The translations under genes were made by a program, and so were the position numbers. 64,000 bases of DNA, taken from Burkholderiaceae bacterium. Its GTDB lineage: Bacteria > Pseudomonadota > Gammaproteobacteria > Burkholderiales > Burkholderiaceae_C. The DNA is taken from NCBI GenBank assembly GCA_031253795.1, contig JAIRVR010000040.1:1-64000 (forward strand). Reading direction: 5' to 3'. The notes below the pieces were generated by a model. The model saw nothing but the letters and a program-made list of their open reading frames with translations. It was not told where the DNA came from and did no database searches. Positions 1 to 8,029 of the stretch are shown here, in pieces (the first letter of the stretch is position 1; the number at the start of each line of letters is the position of its first letter).

Positions 1-782
1 CGCAGCACCAGGTCATCCTGCTCGAAGAAGGTCTTGCAGAAGTCGGAGAAGACCACCTTCAAGTCCTTGAAGCTGATGTTCTCGCCAATCCACAGGCCTT
101 CGCACTGGTGGAACATGGGCGAGTGGGTAGCGTCCGAGTCCACACGGTAGGTGCGGCCCGGGGCAATCACGCGGATCTCGGGCATGGACTGGCCGGCATC
201 GAGCTGATTGCGGTATTTCTTCACATGCTGCACGGCGTGGCGCACCTGCATGGGGCTGGTGTGCGTGCGCAGCAGATTGGGCGCGGTTGCGGTGCCGCCT
301 TCTACATAGAAGGTGTCGTGCATGGAGCGCGCGGGGTGGTCTTCCGGCGTGTTCAGCGCTGTGAAGTTGAACCAGTCGGACTCGATCTCGGGGCCCTGGG
401 CCACATCAAAACCCATGGAGCCAAAAATGCCCTCGATGCGCTCCAGCGTCAGCGACACGGGGTGCAAACCACCGGCACCGCGGCGGCGGCCAGGGAGGCT
501 GACATCCAGCACTTCGGCCTTCAGGTGGGCTTCGAGCTCGGCGTCGGCCAGGGCTTTGCGGCGGGCAGTCAGGGCGGCCTCAATGGCCTGCTTGGCCACG
601 TTGATGGCGGCGCCGCGCGACTTCTTCTCTTCGACGGAAAGCTGGGCCATGCCCTTCATGAGCTCGGTCATCTTGCCCGATTTGCCCAGAAACTGCGCCT
701 TGGCGTTTTCCAGATCGGCAGGGGTGGCGGCCTGCGCAAACAGCTGCTGCGCGCTCTCGACCAGAGAATCCAACTCGTTCAT
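1..782 (-). CDS. pheS: Phenylalanine-tRNA ligase alpha subunit (3' part cut by window edge)
   Basis: Catalytic alpha subunit of the (alpha-beta)2 phenylalanyl-tRNA synthetase, which charges tRNA-Phe in the cytoplasm. The start [10 protein letters not shown] is at 782, preceded by AAAGAG; about 260 residues are visible before the window edge. The N-terminal coiled-coil tRNA-binding region comes first. The class II motif 2 region with [14 protein letters not shown] lies near residues 215-230. It is the fifth gene of thrS-infC-rpmI-rplT-pheS, the usual order in proteobacteria, and pheT should follow outside the window. An intrinsic-terminator-like hairpin lies between rplT and this gene, so its expression may be uncoupled from the ribosomal genes. 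Confidence 0.97.
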   Translation of the reverse strand, partial: MNELDSLVESAQQLFAQAATPADLENAKAQFLGKSGKMTELMKGMAQLSVEEKKSRGAAINVAKQAIEAALTARRKALADAELEAHLKAEVLDVSLPGRRRGAGGLHPVSLTLERIEGIFGSMGFDVAQGPEIESDWFNFTALNTPEDHPARSMHDTFYVEGGTATAPNLLRTHTSPMQVRHAVQHVKKYRNQLDAGQSMPEIRVIAPGRTYRVDSDATHSPMFHQCEGLWIGENISFKDLKVVFSDFCKTFFEQDDLVL

Positions 783-849
783 ATCGACTCTTTATCGATT
801 TCAATACCTGGTGCTTGGGGCCTGCATGGCAGCAAAAACACCCGGTGAT

Positions 850-890
850 AAAAAAACAAGGGCTAGTGCCTTTTCAAGCCCTAGCCCTTG
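850..890 (-). terminator. Terminator or attenuator hairpin between rplT and pheS
   Basis: On the minus strand CAAGGGCTAG and CTAGCCCTTG form a perfect 10-bp stem with a 14-nt loop, followed directly by six T residues (850-856 on this strand are A-rich). It lies 50-90 nt after the rplT stop and about 70 nt before pheS, where enterobacteria have the pheM attenuator. I found no short ORF rich in Phe codons beside it, so simple partial termination is as likely as attenuation. Confidence 0.75.
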
Positions 891-940
891 CTGATAGTGC
901 GTCAGCAGCTACTACATCTGCAGCAACTACTGATCGTGAA

Positions 941-1300
941 TCAAGCAGCCAGCTTGGCCTTGACTTGTTCCACGATGCTGCCAAAGGCAGCCTTGTCGTG
1001 CACCGCGATATCGGCCAGCATCTTGCGGTCGATTTCGATGGCAGCCTTCTTCAGGCCGTTGGCGAATTGGCTGTAGGTCAGACCCAGTTCGCGAGCAGCG
1101 GCGTTGATACGGGCGATCCACAGTTGGCGGAACACGCGCTTCTTGTTACGACGGTCACGGTAGGCGTATTGGCCTGCCTTCATCACCGCCTGCTTGGCGA
1201 CGCGGAAGACATTGCCGCGACGACCGCGGAAACCCTTGGCAAGGGTCAGAACTTTTTTATGACGGGCACGAGCCGTGACACCACGTTTGACGCGAGGCAT
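941..1300 (-). CDS. rplT: 50S ribosomal protein L20
   Basis: Ribosomal protein L20 binds 23S rRNA early in large-subunit assembly and in many bacteria represses its own operon. The 119-residue product has the usual family length and begins [18 protein letters not shown], with the very basic N-terminal extension and the conserved [11 protein letters not shown] and LWIARINAA blocks. It lies 26 nt downstream of rpmI in the infC-rpmI-rplT cluster. The start codon is fixed by the conserved N-terminus. Confidence 0.98.
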   Translation of the reverse strand: MPRVKRGVTARARHKKVLTLAKGFRGRRGNVFRVAKQAVMKAGQYAYRDRRNKKRVFRQLWIARINAAARELGLTYSQFANGLKKAAIEIDRKMLADIAVHDKAAFGSIVEQVKAKLAA

Positions 1301-1326
1301 GTATTTTCTCCTTGTTCGTCAGTGAA

Positions 1327-1530
1327 TTACAGACCAGCGCCAGGCAACATCTTTGCGATGGAGCCCATATCGCCTTCATGCACGCTAACAATGCCACGCA
1401 GGTGACGCTTGTTCTTCGTGGTCTTCTTGGTCAAGATGTGACGCTTGAAGGCTTGACCGCGCTTGACGGTACCACCGGGACGAACGCGAAAACGCTTCTT
1501 CGCGCTGCTCTTGGTCTTCATTTTGGGCAT
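1327..1530 (-). CDS. rpmI: 50S ribosomal protein L35
   Basis: Small basic ribosomal protein of the large subunit. The real start is the ATG at 1530 ([14 protein letters not shown]), giving 67 residues, close to the family length of about 65. An in-frame extension upstream to 1713 is not conserved-looking and is discarded. The upstream sequence CAACAGGAGCATTCAA gives a good ribosome-binding site. It lies between infC and rplT, as in most bacteria. Confidence 0.98.
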   Translation of the reverse strand: MPKMKTKSSAKKRFRVRPGGTVKRGQAFKRHILTKKTTKNKRHLRGIVSVHEGDMGSIAKMLPGAGL

Positions 1531-1606
1531 TTGAATGCTCCTGTTGATTGTGCTCGTGAGGCGGCTCGCAACACTGCGCGCACTTGCTGGCCCCGAGACA
1601 CTTCTG

Positions 1607-1658
1607 GCCGGCCCTGGGGCCGGCATGAACAGGGGACATGGCAGGCCATGTCCCCTGT
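1607..1658 (-). promoter_or_regulatory. Tandem strong hairpins in the infC-rpmI intergenic RNA
   Basis: Two stems stand side by side in the transcribed infC-rpmI spacer (1531-1731). One has 13-bp arms at 1629-1641 and 1646-1658 with a 4-nt loop. The other has 8-bp arms at 1607-1614 and 1617-1624 with a 2-nt loop. Neither is followed by a T-run, so they are not simple terminators. In E. coli L20 controls rpmI-rplT translation through structures in this region. Here they may be such an operator or an RNA-processing site; that role is inference. Confidence 0.5.
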
Positions 1659-1731
1659 ACTGCGCCGATGCGGCGATGAACGCCGCGCCAGCCCAGATTC
1701 TCTTGCCCCTCAAAAAAGGGCGAAACCGCGA

Positions 1732-2343
1732 TTATGCCTTATCGGCTGCCGCAGGTGCAGCAGAAACCTCGGCCTGCGGCTTGCCGCCTGCCGTGGGCTT
1801 CTTGCGTGCCGGAGCGATCATCATCACCATCTGGCGGCCTTCCAGCTTGGGGAACTGCTCCACCTGGATGGTATCGGCCAGATCGTCGCGCAGACGATTC
1901 AGCAGGTTCAGGCCCAGCTGCTGGTGCGTGATTTCACGGCCGCGGAAACGCAGCGTGATCTTGCACTTGTCGCCATCGGCCAGGAAACGGCGGATGTTGC
2001 GCAGCTTGATGTTGTAGTCGCCGTCATCGGTACCGGGACGGAACTTCACTTCCTTGATTTCGATGACGGTCTGCTTGGCCTTGGCTTCGGCAGCCTTCTT
2101 CTGTTCAAGGTACTTGAACTTGCCATAGTCCATCAGGCGGCAGACAGGCGGCGTGGCCGTGGCGGCGATTTCCACCAGGTCCACGTCCAGCTCGCCGGCC
2201 ATGCGCAGGGCTTCCTGCAAAGGAACGATGCCCAGCGGCTCGTTTTCAGGACCCGACAGACGCACTTCAGGCGCCATGATTTCACGGTTGAGGCGATGCT
2301 TGCGCTCTTCACGGTGGCGCCGATCACGAAATTCAGTAGCTAT
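1732..2343 (-). CDS. infC: Translation initiation factor IF-3 (AUA start)
   Basis: IF-3 binds the 30S subunit, blocks 50S joining and rejects non-canonical start codons. The product reads [14 protein letters not shown] then the conserved [22 protein letters not shown] and [17 protein letters not shown] blocks, about 203 residues. A GTG at 2352 lies inside the Shine-Dalgarno-like AAGGGTGAG, so it is a poor start. AAGGGTGAGAACC is correctly spaced for the AUA at 2343. Rare start codons (AUU, AUC, AUA) are the known basis of IF-3 autoregulation, so AUA is preferred. The N-terminus is conserved from Ala2. Confidence 0.95.
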   Translation of the reverse strand: MATEFRDRRHREERKHRLNREIMAPEVRLSGPENEPLGIVPLQEALRMAGELDVDLVEIAATATPPVCRLMDYGKFKYLEQKKAAEAKAKQTVIEIKEVKFRPGTDDGDYNIKLRNIRRFLADGDKCKITLRFRGREITHQQLGLNLLNRLRDDLADTIQVEQFPKLEGRQMVMMIAPARKKPTAGGKPQAEVSAAPAAADKA

Positions 2344-2380
2344 GGTTCTCACCCTTGGATTTAGTTGCTACGACAGCGTA

Positions 2381-2409
2381 GCCGCTTGCGTGCAGCGCAC
2401 GCAAGCGGC
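2381..2409 (-). promoter_or_regulatory. Strong hairpin in the thrS-infC spacer
   Basis: Arms 2381-2393 and 2397-2409 are perfectly complementary over 13 bp with a 3-nt loop, within the 89-nt spacer between the thrS stop and the infC start. No T-run follows on the minus strand, so this is not an intrinsic terminator. It may stabilise or process the thrS-infC mRNA. Confidence 0.45.
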
Positions 2410-2432
2410 CATCGCCTGCGAAAGAAGCCCTG

Positions 2433-4364
2433 TCAGGCCTTGGCAGCCACGTCCTTGGCGATAAGTTCCACGAACTCATCCACCGACATCACCCCCAGGT
2501 CCTTGTTGCCCCGTGCGCGCACTGCCACTGCTCCGGCGGCCTTCTCCTTGTCGCCAGCGACGAGGATGTAAGGCAGCTTTTGCAACGAATGCTCCCGTAT
2601 TTTATACGTAATCTTTTCGTTGCGCAGATCAGTCACCACCCTAAGGCCTTGATTCGGCAGTGCTTTTTGCAGCTTTTGCGCCACTTCCCGCACATAGTCG
2701 GCCTGGGCGTCCGTGATATTGAGCACGGCGGCCTGCACGGGAGCCAGCCAGGTGGGCATGGCACCGGCGTGCTGCTCGATCAGAATGCCGATGAAGCGCT
2801 CCAGGCTGCCCACGATGGCACGGTGAAGCATCACGGGACGATGGCGTTCGCCGTCCTCGCCCACATATTCGGCATCGAGGCGCTCAGGCATGGAAAAGTC
2901 AACCTGGATGGTGCCGCACTGCCACTGGCGGCCGATGGCATCCTTGAGCGTGTACTCGATCTTGGGACCATAGAACGCGCCGTCACCCGGGGAGATCACG
3001 TATTCGCAGCCCGAAGCCTCCAGGCTGTTGATCAGCGCGGCCTCGGCCTTGTCCCAGATTTCATCGGAGCCGATGCGCGCTTCGGGGCGCGTCGCGACCT
3101 TGTAGATGATGTTGGAGAAGCCGAAGTCCTTGTAGACCTTCTGCAGCAAGGTGGTGAAGGCCAGCACTTCAGGCTGGATCTGGTCCTCGGTGCAGAACAC
3201 GTGGCCATCGTCCTGGGTGAAGCCACGCACGCGCATGATGCCGTGCAGGCCGCCCGTGGGCTCGTTGCGGTGGCACTGGCCGAACTCGCCGTAGCGCAGC
3301 GGCAGGTCGCGGTAGCTCTTGATGCCCTGCTTGAAGATCAGGATGTGGCCAGGGCAGTTCATCGGCTTGAGCGCGTAGTCGCGCTTTTCCGATTCGGTGG
3401 TGAACATGTTTTCGCGGTACTTGTCCCAGTGGCCGGTCTTCTCCCACAGGGTCTTGTCCAGGATCTGCGGACCCTTGACTTCCTGGTAGCCGTTGTCGCG
3501 GTACACACGGCGCATGTACTGCTCCACCTCCTGCCACAGCGCCCAGCCCTTGGGATGCCAGAACACCGTTCCCGGCGAATGCTCGTCGATGTGGAACAGG
3601 TCGAGTTCACGGCCCAGCTTGCGGTGGTCGCGCTTTTCAGCCTCTTCCAGCATGTGCAGGTATTGCTGCAGCTCGTCCTTGGAGGCCCAGGCCGTGCCGT
3701 AGACACGTTGCAGCATCTCATTGCGGTGGTCGCCGCGCCAGTAGGCGCCAGCCACCTTCATCAGCTTGAAGAACTTGAGCTTGCCGGTGCTGGGCACGTG
3801 GGGGCCGCGGCACAGATCCTCGAAGCTGCCCTCGCGGTACAGGCTCACATCCTCGTTGGAGGGGATGCTGGCGATGATCTCGGCCTTGTAATGCTCGCCA
3901 ATGCCCTTGAAGTAGGCCACGGCCTCGTCGCGCGGCAGCACGCGGCGCACCACGGGTTCGTCCTTGGCGGCCAGCTCGGCCATGCGCTTTTCGATGGCAA
4001 CCAGGTCTTCGGGCGTGAAGGGACGCTTGTAAGAGAAGTCGTAGTAGAAGCCGTTCTCGATCACGGGGCCGATGGTGACCTGGGCGTCGGGAAACAGCTC
4101 CTTGACCGCGTAGGCCAGCAGGTGGGCCGTGGAGTGGCGGATCACGTCCAGGCCATCGGCATCCTTGGCCGTGACGATGGACAGCGGCATGTCCTTGTCG
4201 ATCAGGTAGCTGGTATCCACCACCTTGGCCTCGTCGCCGGTGCCGATCTTGCCAGCCAGTGCCGCCTTGGCCAGGCCGGTACCGATGGAGGCTGCCACGT
4301 CGGCCACGGTGACCGGGCCGGGATACTCGCGCTGCGAACCATCGGGAAGCGTTATGTGGATCAT
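2433..4364 (-). CDS. thrS: Threonine-tRNA ligase
   Basis: Class II synthetase that charges tRNA-Thr and edits Ser-tRNA-Thr. The start [10 protein letters not shown] at 4364 gives 643 residues, the normal size; a longer in-frame reading to 4460 adds non-conserved residues. Domains in order are the N-terminal TGS domain (about 1-60), the editing domain with HSTAH at 77-81, the catalytic core with the [19 protein letters not shown] motif 2, motif 3 around [11 protein letters not shown], and the C-terminal anticodon-binding domain. It is first in the thrS-infC-rpmI-rplT-pheS operon. A threonine-rich leader ORF and terminator hairpin precede it, suggesting transcription attenuation by charged tRNA-Thr. 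Confidence 0.98.
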   Translation of the reverse strand: MIHITLPDGSQREYPGPVTVADVAASIGTGLAKAALAGKIGTGDEAKVVDTSYLIDKDMPLSIVTAKDADGLDVIRHSTAHLLAYAVKELFPDAQVTIGPVIENGFYYDFSYKRPFTPEDLVAIEKRMAELAAKDEPVVRRVLPRDEAVAYFKGIGEHYKAEIIASIPSNEDVSLYREGSFEDLCRGPHVPSTGKLKFFKLMKVAGAYWRGDHRNEMLQRVYGTAWASKDELQQYLHMLEEAEKRDHRKLGRELDLFHIDEHSPGTVFWHPKGWALWQEVEQYMRRVYRDNGYQEVKGPQILDKTLWEKTGHWDKYRENMFTTESEKRDYALKPMNCPGHILIFKQGIKSYRDLPLRYGEFGQCHRNEPTGGLHGIMRVRGFTQDDGHVFCTEDQIQPEVLAFTTLLQKVYKDFGFSNIIYKVATRPEARIGSDEIWDKAEAALINSLEASGCEYVISPGDGAFYGPKIEYTLKDAIGRQWQCGTIQVDFSMPERLDAEYVGEDGERHRPVMLHRAIVGSLERFIGILIEQHAGAMPTWLAPVQAAVLNITDAQADYVREVAQKLQKALPNQGLRVVTDLRNEKITYKIREHSLQKLPYILVAGDKEKAAGAVAVRARGNKDLGVMSVDEFVELIAKDVAAKA

Positions 4365-4534
4365 GGGATTCCTTGTCTGAAATGAAACGGCCTCAGGGGC
4401 ATGGCGCTGCGCAAGCGCCGCGAGGCGGCTGCTGCCCGCAGCCCCATCGGGGGCGTGCATGGCATGGACTACGGGGGGCGCACAGCGCCGTGGATAACGG
4501 AAAACGTCTTCGGGAGATGTACGGGGCCCAAAGC

Positions 4535-4642
4535 AAAAAAGCGCGGAGCCAGGTCCGCGCTTTTTGGAAGGTCGAGTCAGTCTCGTGCAGGCGCGAACCG
4601 CCAGCCGCTAGCGGCCGGTGTACATCTCCGATGTAGTTCGCG
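4535..4642 (-). promoter_or_regulatory. Candidate threonine attenuator upstream of thrS
   Basis: The minus-strand RNA contains four segments that pair in alternatives. Segment 1 (4635-4642, CGCGAACU) overlaps the Thr codons of the leader peptide. Segment 2 (4591-4599, GGUUCGCGC) pairs with segment 1 over 8 bp, or with segment 3 (4552-4560, GCGCGGACC) over 9 bp. Segment 3 also forms the left arm of the terminator, AGCGCGGA (4554-4561) with UCCGCGCU (4540-4547), followed by a U-run (4535-4540). A ribosome stalled at the Thr codons would hide segment 1, let 2 pair with 3 and prevent termination. The pairings are read directly; the function is inferred. Confidence 0.8.
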
Positions 4643-4658
4643 GTGTCATAACCAGCAT
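4608..4658 (-). CDS. thrS leader peptide, threonine-rich, 16 residues
   Basis: A 16-codon ORF, MLVMTPRTTSEMYTGR, runs from 4658 to the stop at 4608. Four of 16 residues are threonine and three of them lie in the run TPRTT. GAGAAAGG lies immediately upstream and could serve as the ribosome-binding site, although its spacing to the first ATG is short. The peptide overlaps segment 1 of the attenuator and its stop codon sits within a 7-bp hairpin. Codon content and position match leader peptides of attenuated amino-acid operons. It is too short for an ordinary gene call. Confidence 0.7.
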   Translation of the reverse strand: MLVMTPRTTSEMYTGR

Positions 4659-4712
4659 TGCCTTTCTCGCCCTTGTCAGTTGAAATTTGCGGCCATTTTA
4701 ACCCCAGCAAAG

Positions 4713-4745
4713 AAAAAGCGCCCGAAGCACAAGGCCCCGGACGCT
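4713..4745 (-). terminator. Rho-independent terminator of aceA
   Basis: Arms 4717-4724 and 4738-4745 pair over 8 bp (one G-U) on the minus strand and are followed by TTTTT. It lies about 45 nt after the aceA stop and should insulate aceA from the thrS leader region. A TAAAAT hexamer at 4695-4700 just beyond it is a possible -10 box for the thrS operon, but no convincing -35 was seen. Confidence 0.75.
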
Positions 4746-4787
4746 TCTTCACCCCTATTTTCTACCTGAAGCTCATGCGCTGGCGCT

Positions 4788-6119
4788 TCAGTGGAACTGC
4801 TCCTCTTCTGTGGAACCGGTCAGCGCCTTGACGCTGGACGAGCCGCCCTGGATCACCGTGGTCACGTCGTCGAAGTAGCCGGCGCCGACTTCCTGCTGGT
4901 GAGAGACGAAGGTGTAGCCCAGTTCGCGGGCCGCGAATTCGGGTTCCTGCACCATTTCAACGTAGTGCCGCATGCCTTCGCCGCGGGCGTAGGCGTGGGC
5001 GAACTTGAAGGTGTTGTACCAGTTGCTGTGGATGCCGGCCAGCGTGATGAACTGGTACTTGTAGCCCAGAGCCGAAAGCTCGTCCTGGAAGCGTGCGATG
5101 GTCGCGTCATCCAGGTTCTTCTTCCAGTTGAAGGACGGCGAGCAGTTGTAGCTCAGCAGCTTGCCCGGATGGGCGGCATGCACGGCCTGCGCGAACTCGC
5201 GGGCAAAGCCCAGGTCCGGCGTGCCGGTTTCGCACCACACCAGGTCGGCATAGGGCGCATAGGCCACGCCACGGCTGATGGCCTGCTCCAGACCGTTCTT
5301 GACGCGGTAGAAGCCTTCCTGCGTGCGCTCGCCCGTCAGGAAGGGCTTGTCGTTGGCGTCGTGGTCGCTGGTGATCAGGTTGGCGGCCTCGGCGTCGGTG
5401 CGGGCCAGCACGATGGTGGGCACGCCCATCACGTCGGCGGCAAAGCGCGCGGCGATCAGCTTTTCGCAGGCTTCCTGGGTGGGCACCAGCACCTTGCCCC
5501 CCATGTGGCCGCACTTCTTCACGGCGGCCAGCTGGTCTTCGAAGTGCACGCCGGCGGCACCGGCGGCAATCATGTTCTTCATCAGCTCGAAGGCGTTGAG
5601 CACGCCGCCGAAACCGGCTTCCGCGTCGGCCACGATGGGCAGGAAGTAGTCGATGAACTCCTTGTCGCCGGGGTTCAGGCCACGGCCCCACTGGATCTCA
5701 TCGGCGCGCTTGAAGGTGTTGTTGATGCGGCGCACCATGGTGGGCACCGAGTCATAGGCGTACAGCGACTGATCGGGGTACATGGTTTCGCTGGTATTGC
5801 CATCGGCAGCGACCTGCCAGCCCGACAGGTAGACAGCTTCCAGACCTGCCTTGGCCTGCTGCATGGCCTGGCCGGCCGAGATGGCGCCGAACGAGTTCAC
5901 GTAGCCCTTCTTGGCGCCGCCGTTGATCTTGTCCCAGAGCTTTTCCGCGCCGCGCTGCGCCAGCGTGTACTCGGGCTGCAGGCTGCCGCGCAGGCGCACC
6001 ACATCGGCGGCGCTGTAACCGCGCTTGACGCCCTTCCAGCGGGGGTTTTGCGCCCAGTCCTTTTCAAGGGCGGAAATCTGCTGTTCACGGCTCAGTTGCT
6101 GGGTCAGGGATTGGGGCAT
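4788..6119 (-). CDS. aceA: Isocitrate lyase
   Basis: Glyoxylate-shunt enzyme that cleaves isocitrate to glyoxylate and succinate, allowing growth on acetate, fatty acids and other C2 compounds. The 443-residue length is usual for the bacterial enzyme. The catalytic loop KKCGH is at 201-205 with Cys203, and the metal-binding acidic residues precede it in VHFED. The start [10 protein letters not shown] at 6119 has GGAG upstream. It stands alone with its own terminator. The 353-nt upstream region is unusually AT-rich and full of palindromes, so tight carbon-source control is expected. Malate synthase is not in the window. Confidence 0.98.
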   Translation of the reverse strand: MPQSLTQQLSREQQISALEKDWAQNPRWKGVKRGYSAADVVRLRGSLQPEYTLAQRGAEKLWDKINGGAKKGYVNSFGAISAGQAMQQAKAGLEAVYLSGWQVAADGNTSETMYPDQSLYAYDSVPTMVRRINNTFKRADEIQWGRGLNPGDKEFIDYFLPIVADAEAGFGGVLNAFELMKNMIAAGAAGVHFEDQLAAVKKCGHMGGKVLVPTQEACEKLIAARFAADVMGVPTIVLARTDAEAANLITSDHDANDKPFLTGERTQEGFYRVKNGLEQAISRGVAYAPYADLVWCETGTPDLGFAREFAQAVHAAHPGKLLSYNCSPSFNWKKNLDDATIARFQDELSALGYKYQFITLAGIHSNWYNTFKFAHAYARGEGMRHYVEMVQEPEFAARELGYTFVSHQQEVGAGYFDDVTTVIQGGSSSVKALTGSTEEEQFH

Positions 6120-6212
6120 GTTGCTCTCCTGGAGGTGGTTGAAACAAGCGGCTTTCTTGCGTCGGCCTTGGGATCAAATTTAAGCGCTGCGGCGGCGCAC
6201 CACATCTCTTGT

Positions 6213-6226
6213 GTCTTATATAAGAC
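6213..6226. promoter_or_regulatory. Perfect 14-bp palindrome upstream of aceA
   Basis: GTCTTATATAAGAC is a perfect palindrome about 95 nt upstream of the aceA start, in an AT-rich stretch. A partial copy (CTTATAT) follows at 6254-6260. TCTTATATAAGA-type palindromes resemble operators of GntR/FCD-family metabolic regulators; the family assignment is a guess. A role in aceA control is inferred from position. Confidence 0.5.
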
Positions 6227-6264
6227 CAAATTTTTCATCAACAAAATCAAATACTTATATAAAT

Positions 6265-6364
6265 TTTTCTCGATATGAAAACCAATTTCTCGTATTGAGA
6301 AAATTTGGCGCAATGCAGCATTTTCTTTTTTCACAATGCGAAATGAGGTTTTCACTCGATGAAA
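6265..6364. promoter_or_regulatory. Cluster of four TTTC-N7-GAAA operator-like sites upstream of aceA
   Basis: Four inverted repeats of one type lie here: TTTTC-N7-GAAAA (6265-6281), TTTC-N7-GAGA (6286-6300, with TTCTC/GAGAA arms), TTTC-N7-GAAA (6329-6343) and TTTTC-N7-GAAAA (6349-6365). Their centres are about 6273, 6293, 6336 and 6357, so spacings are near 20, 43 and 21 bp, or whole helical turns. This fits cooperative binding of one regulator on one DNA face. The 6120-6472 gap holds these sites, the palindrome at 6213 and no gene that I can support. Confidence 0.6.
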
Positions 6365-6472
6365 ATCCCTGTGCAGCCAGCCCCGGCCGGTGGCTGGCCA
6401 GCACCAGCGGGTACCATCTGGCGCCGCGGGCCCGCGCCTTTGCATTGATGCCCGCCCCTTCGCGAGCCGACC

Positions 6473-7411
6473 GTGAACGCCACCCACCGCACTTCCGCCT
6501 ACGCCTGCCTGGCCCTGAGCATGTCCCTGGTCGGCAGCTATGTCGCCCTGTCCAAGCCCCTGGCCGCCATCTTTCCCGTGCTGCTGCTGGCCTGGCTGCG
6601 CTTCGGCATCGGCGCCGTGGCCATGCTGCGCTGGCTCAGGCGCCCGGCCGACGAGGCCCCCCTGTCGCGCCGAACGCGTGGCCTGCTCTTTCTGGAATCG
6701 CTGTTCGGCAACTTCCTGTTCACCATCTGCATGGTCACGGGCGTGAGCATGACCAGCGCCGTGACCGCGGGCGTGACCATGGCCGCCATTCCGGCGGCCG
6801 TGGCCCTGATGAGTTGGCTGTTCCTGCGCGAACGCGTGGCGCCGCGCACCTGGCTGGCGATTGCGCTGGCCGTGGCCGGCATAGGCCTGTATGCGCTGTC
6901 GCGGTCCGGCGAGGCCGCCGTGGCAGACCGCGCCGACAGCCAGGCCTGGCTGGGCCAGCTGCTGCTGGTGGGGGCCGTGCTGTGCGAGTCGTTCTATGCC
7001 GTCATCGGCAAGCGGCTGACGGCCTCGCTGGGCCCCAAGCGCATCACCTCCATCGTCAACCTCTGGGGCTTCGCCCTGTCCACGCCATTCGGCCTGTACC
7101 TGGCCTGGCATTTCGATTTCACCACCGTGGCCTGGAGCACCTGGGGCCTGCTGCTGTTCTATGCGCTGGCTGCCTGCGTCTGGACAGTCTGGCTGTGGAT
7201 GACGGGCCTGCGCTCGGTGCCCGCCTCACAGGCCGGCATCTTCACCGTACTGCTGCCCATCAGCGCTGCCCTGGTCGGCATGTGCGTGCTGGGCGAGCGC
7301 ATTTCCGCCATGCAGACCCTGGCCTTTGCCATCGCCCTGCTGGGCGTGCTGATCGCGACCTGGCCGGGCCGTGGCCGCAGGGACGAGGCGCCCACACAGG
7401 TTCCGCTGTGA
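6473..7411 (+). CDS. EamA/DMT-family transporter
   Basis: Inner-membrane protein of the drug/metabolite transporter superfamily, 312 residues with about ten hydrophobic segments arranged as two EamA repeats (roughly 8-140 and 160-300). Such proteins usually export amino acids or other small metabolites; the substrate cannot be read from the sequence. The start MNATHRTSAY at 6473 keeps the first membrane segment complete. It is divergent from aceA across an operator-rich region but carries no obvious link to the glyoxylate shunt. Confidence 0.85.
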   Translation: MNATHRTSAYACLALSMSLVGSYVALSKPLAAIFPVLLLAWLRFGIGAVAMLRWLRRPADEAPLSRRTRGLLFLESLFGNFLFTICMVTGVSMTSAVTAGVTMAAIPAAVALMSWLFLRERVAPRTWLAIALAVAGIGLYALSRSGEAAVADRADSQAWLGQLLLVGAVLCESFYAVIGKRLTASLGPKRITSIVNLWGFALSTPFGLYLAWHFDFTTVAWSTWGLLLFYALAACVWTVWLWMTGLRSVPASQAGIFTVLLPISAALVGMCVLGERISAMQTLAFAIALLGVLIATWPGRGRRDEAPTQVPL

Positions 7412-7625
7412 GACAGAGGTAGCCTGCTACCGACCGCAGCAGGGTTGGAGAATCGCCCGTGGATTGCAAAAACTCCTCAAAAAGGAGCGCCACAGCAACA
7501 AATCGAGGCAAAAATTTGCCCACCCAGCTTGGAAGAGCGTTTTTTTCCCATTAGCATCAGCCTGCCAGTGGATAGCGACGGTTTTTCGCTGGTAAAGAAT
7601 CCACTCCCTACTAGGAACAAGCAAC

Positions 7626-7934
7626 ATGGCAACTGCAAAGAAGGCAACGGCTGCTCCCGCAGCTCCCGCAGCTCCGGCAAAGAAGCGCACCCCCAACGCC
7701 GCCTTCATGAAACCCCTCACCCCCAGCCCCGCTCTGGCTGCCGTGGTGGGTTCCACCCCCCTGCCCCGCACCGAGATCATCAGCAAGCTGTGGGTGTACA
7801 TCAAGGCCAACAAGCTGCAGGATGCCAGCAACAAGCGCATGATCAACGCCGACGCCAAGCTCAAGGAAGTGTTCGGCAAGCCCCAGGTCTCGATGTTCGA
7901 GATGGCCGGCCTGATCGGCAAGCACGTCAAGTGA
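7626..7934 (+). CDS. SWIB/MDM2-domain protein
   Basis: Small 102-residue protein with an Ala/Pro/Lys-rich N-terminal tail (about 1-25) and a SWIB domain (about 28-100): FMKPLTPSPALAAVVG, then TEIISKLWVYIKANKLQD and the MFEMAGLIGKHVK end. In bacteria such proteins are small basic, possibly DNA-binding, proteins of unknown role; a stand-alone SWIB gene is common in Burkholderiales. A terminator follows closely. The 7412-7625 stretch upstream is a probable 5' UTR/promoter region without a clear gene. Confidence 0.9.
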   Translation: MATAKKATAAPAAPAAPAKKRTPNAAFMKPLTPSPALAAVVGSTPLPRTEIISKLWVYIKANKLQDASNKRMINADAKLKEVFGKPQVSMFEMAGLIGKHVK

Positions 7935-7964
7935 TTCCCTAGGGGCTGTCCCCTGGGAACCCAA

Positions 7965-7988
7965 GCCGGCCCCAGGGCCGGCTTTTTT
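7965..7988 (+). terminator. Rho-independent terminator after the SWIB gene
   Basis: GCCGGCCC (7965-7972) and GGGCCGGC (7975-7982) pair perfectly with a 2-nt loop and are followed by six T residues. It ends transcription 30 nt past the stop codon. Confidence 0.9.
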
Positions 7989-8029
7989 ATGGCCTGCGGG
8001 TTGCTCCCGCCTCTTTTCCAGCATCCGCC

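Noticed and set aside
783-940. Search for a pheM-like leader peptide
   Set aside because: No short ORF with clustered Phe codons was found before the hairpin.
2350-2352. GTG start for infC
   Set aside because: It lies inside the Shine-Dalgarno-like AAGGGTGAG and adds residues not conserved in IF-3; the AUA three codons later fits better.
2580-4385. 601-codon open frame antisense to thrS, and similar long antisense frames over aceA, exbB, mnmC, cysI and cysN
   Set aside because: High third-position GC keeps antisense frames open; their translations are His/Gly/Ala/Leu-rich and unlike real proteins, while the sense frames match known families.
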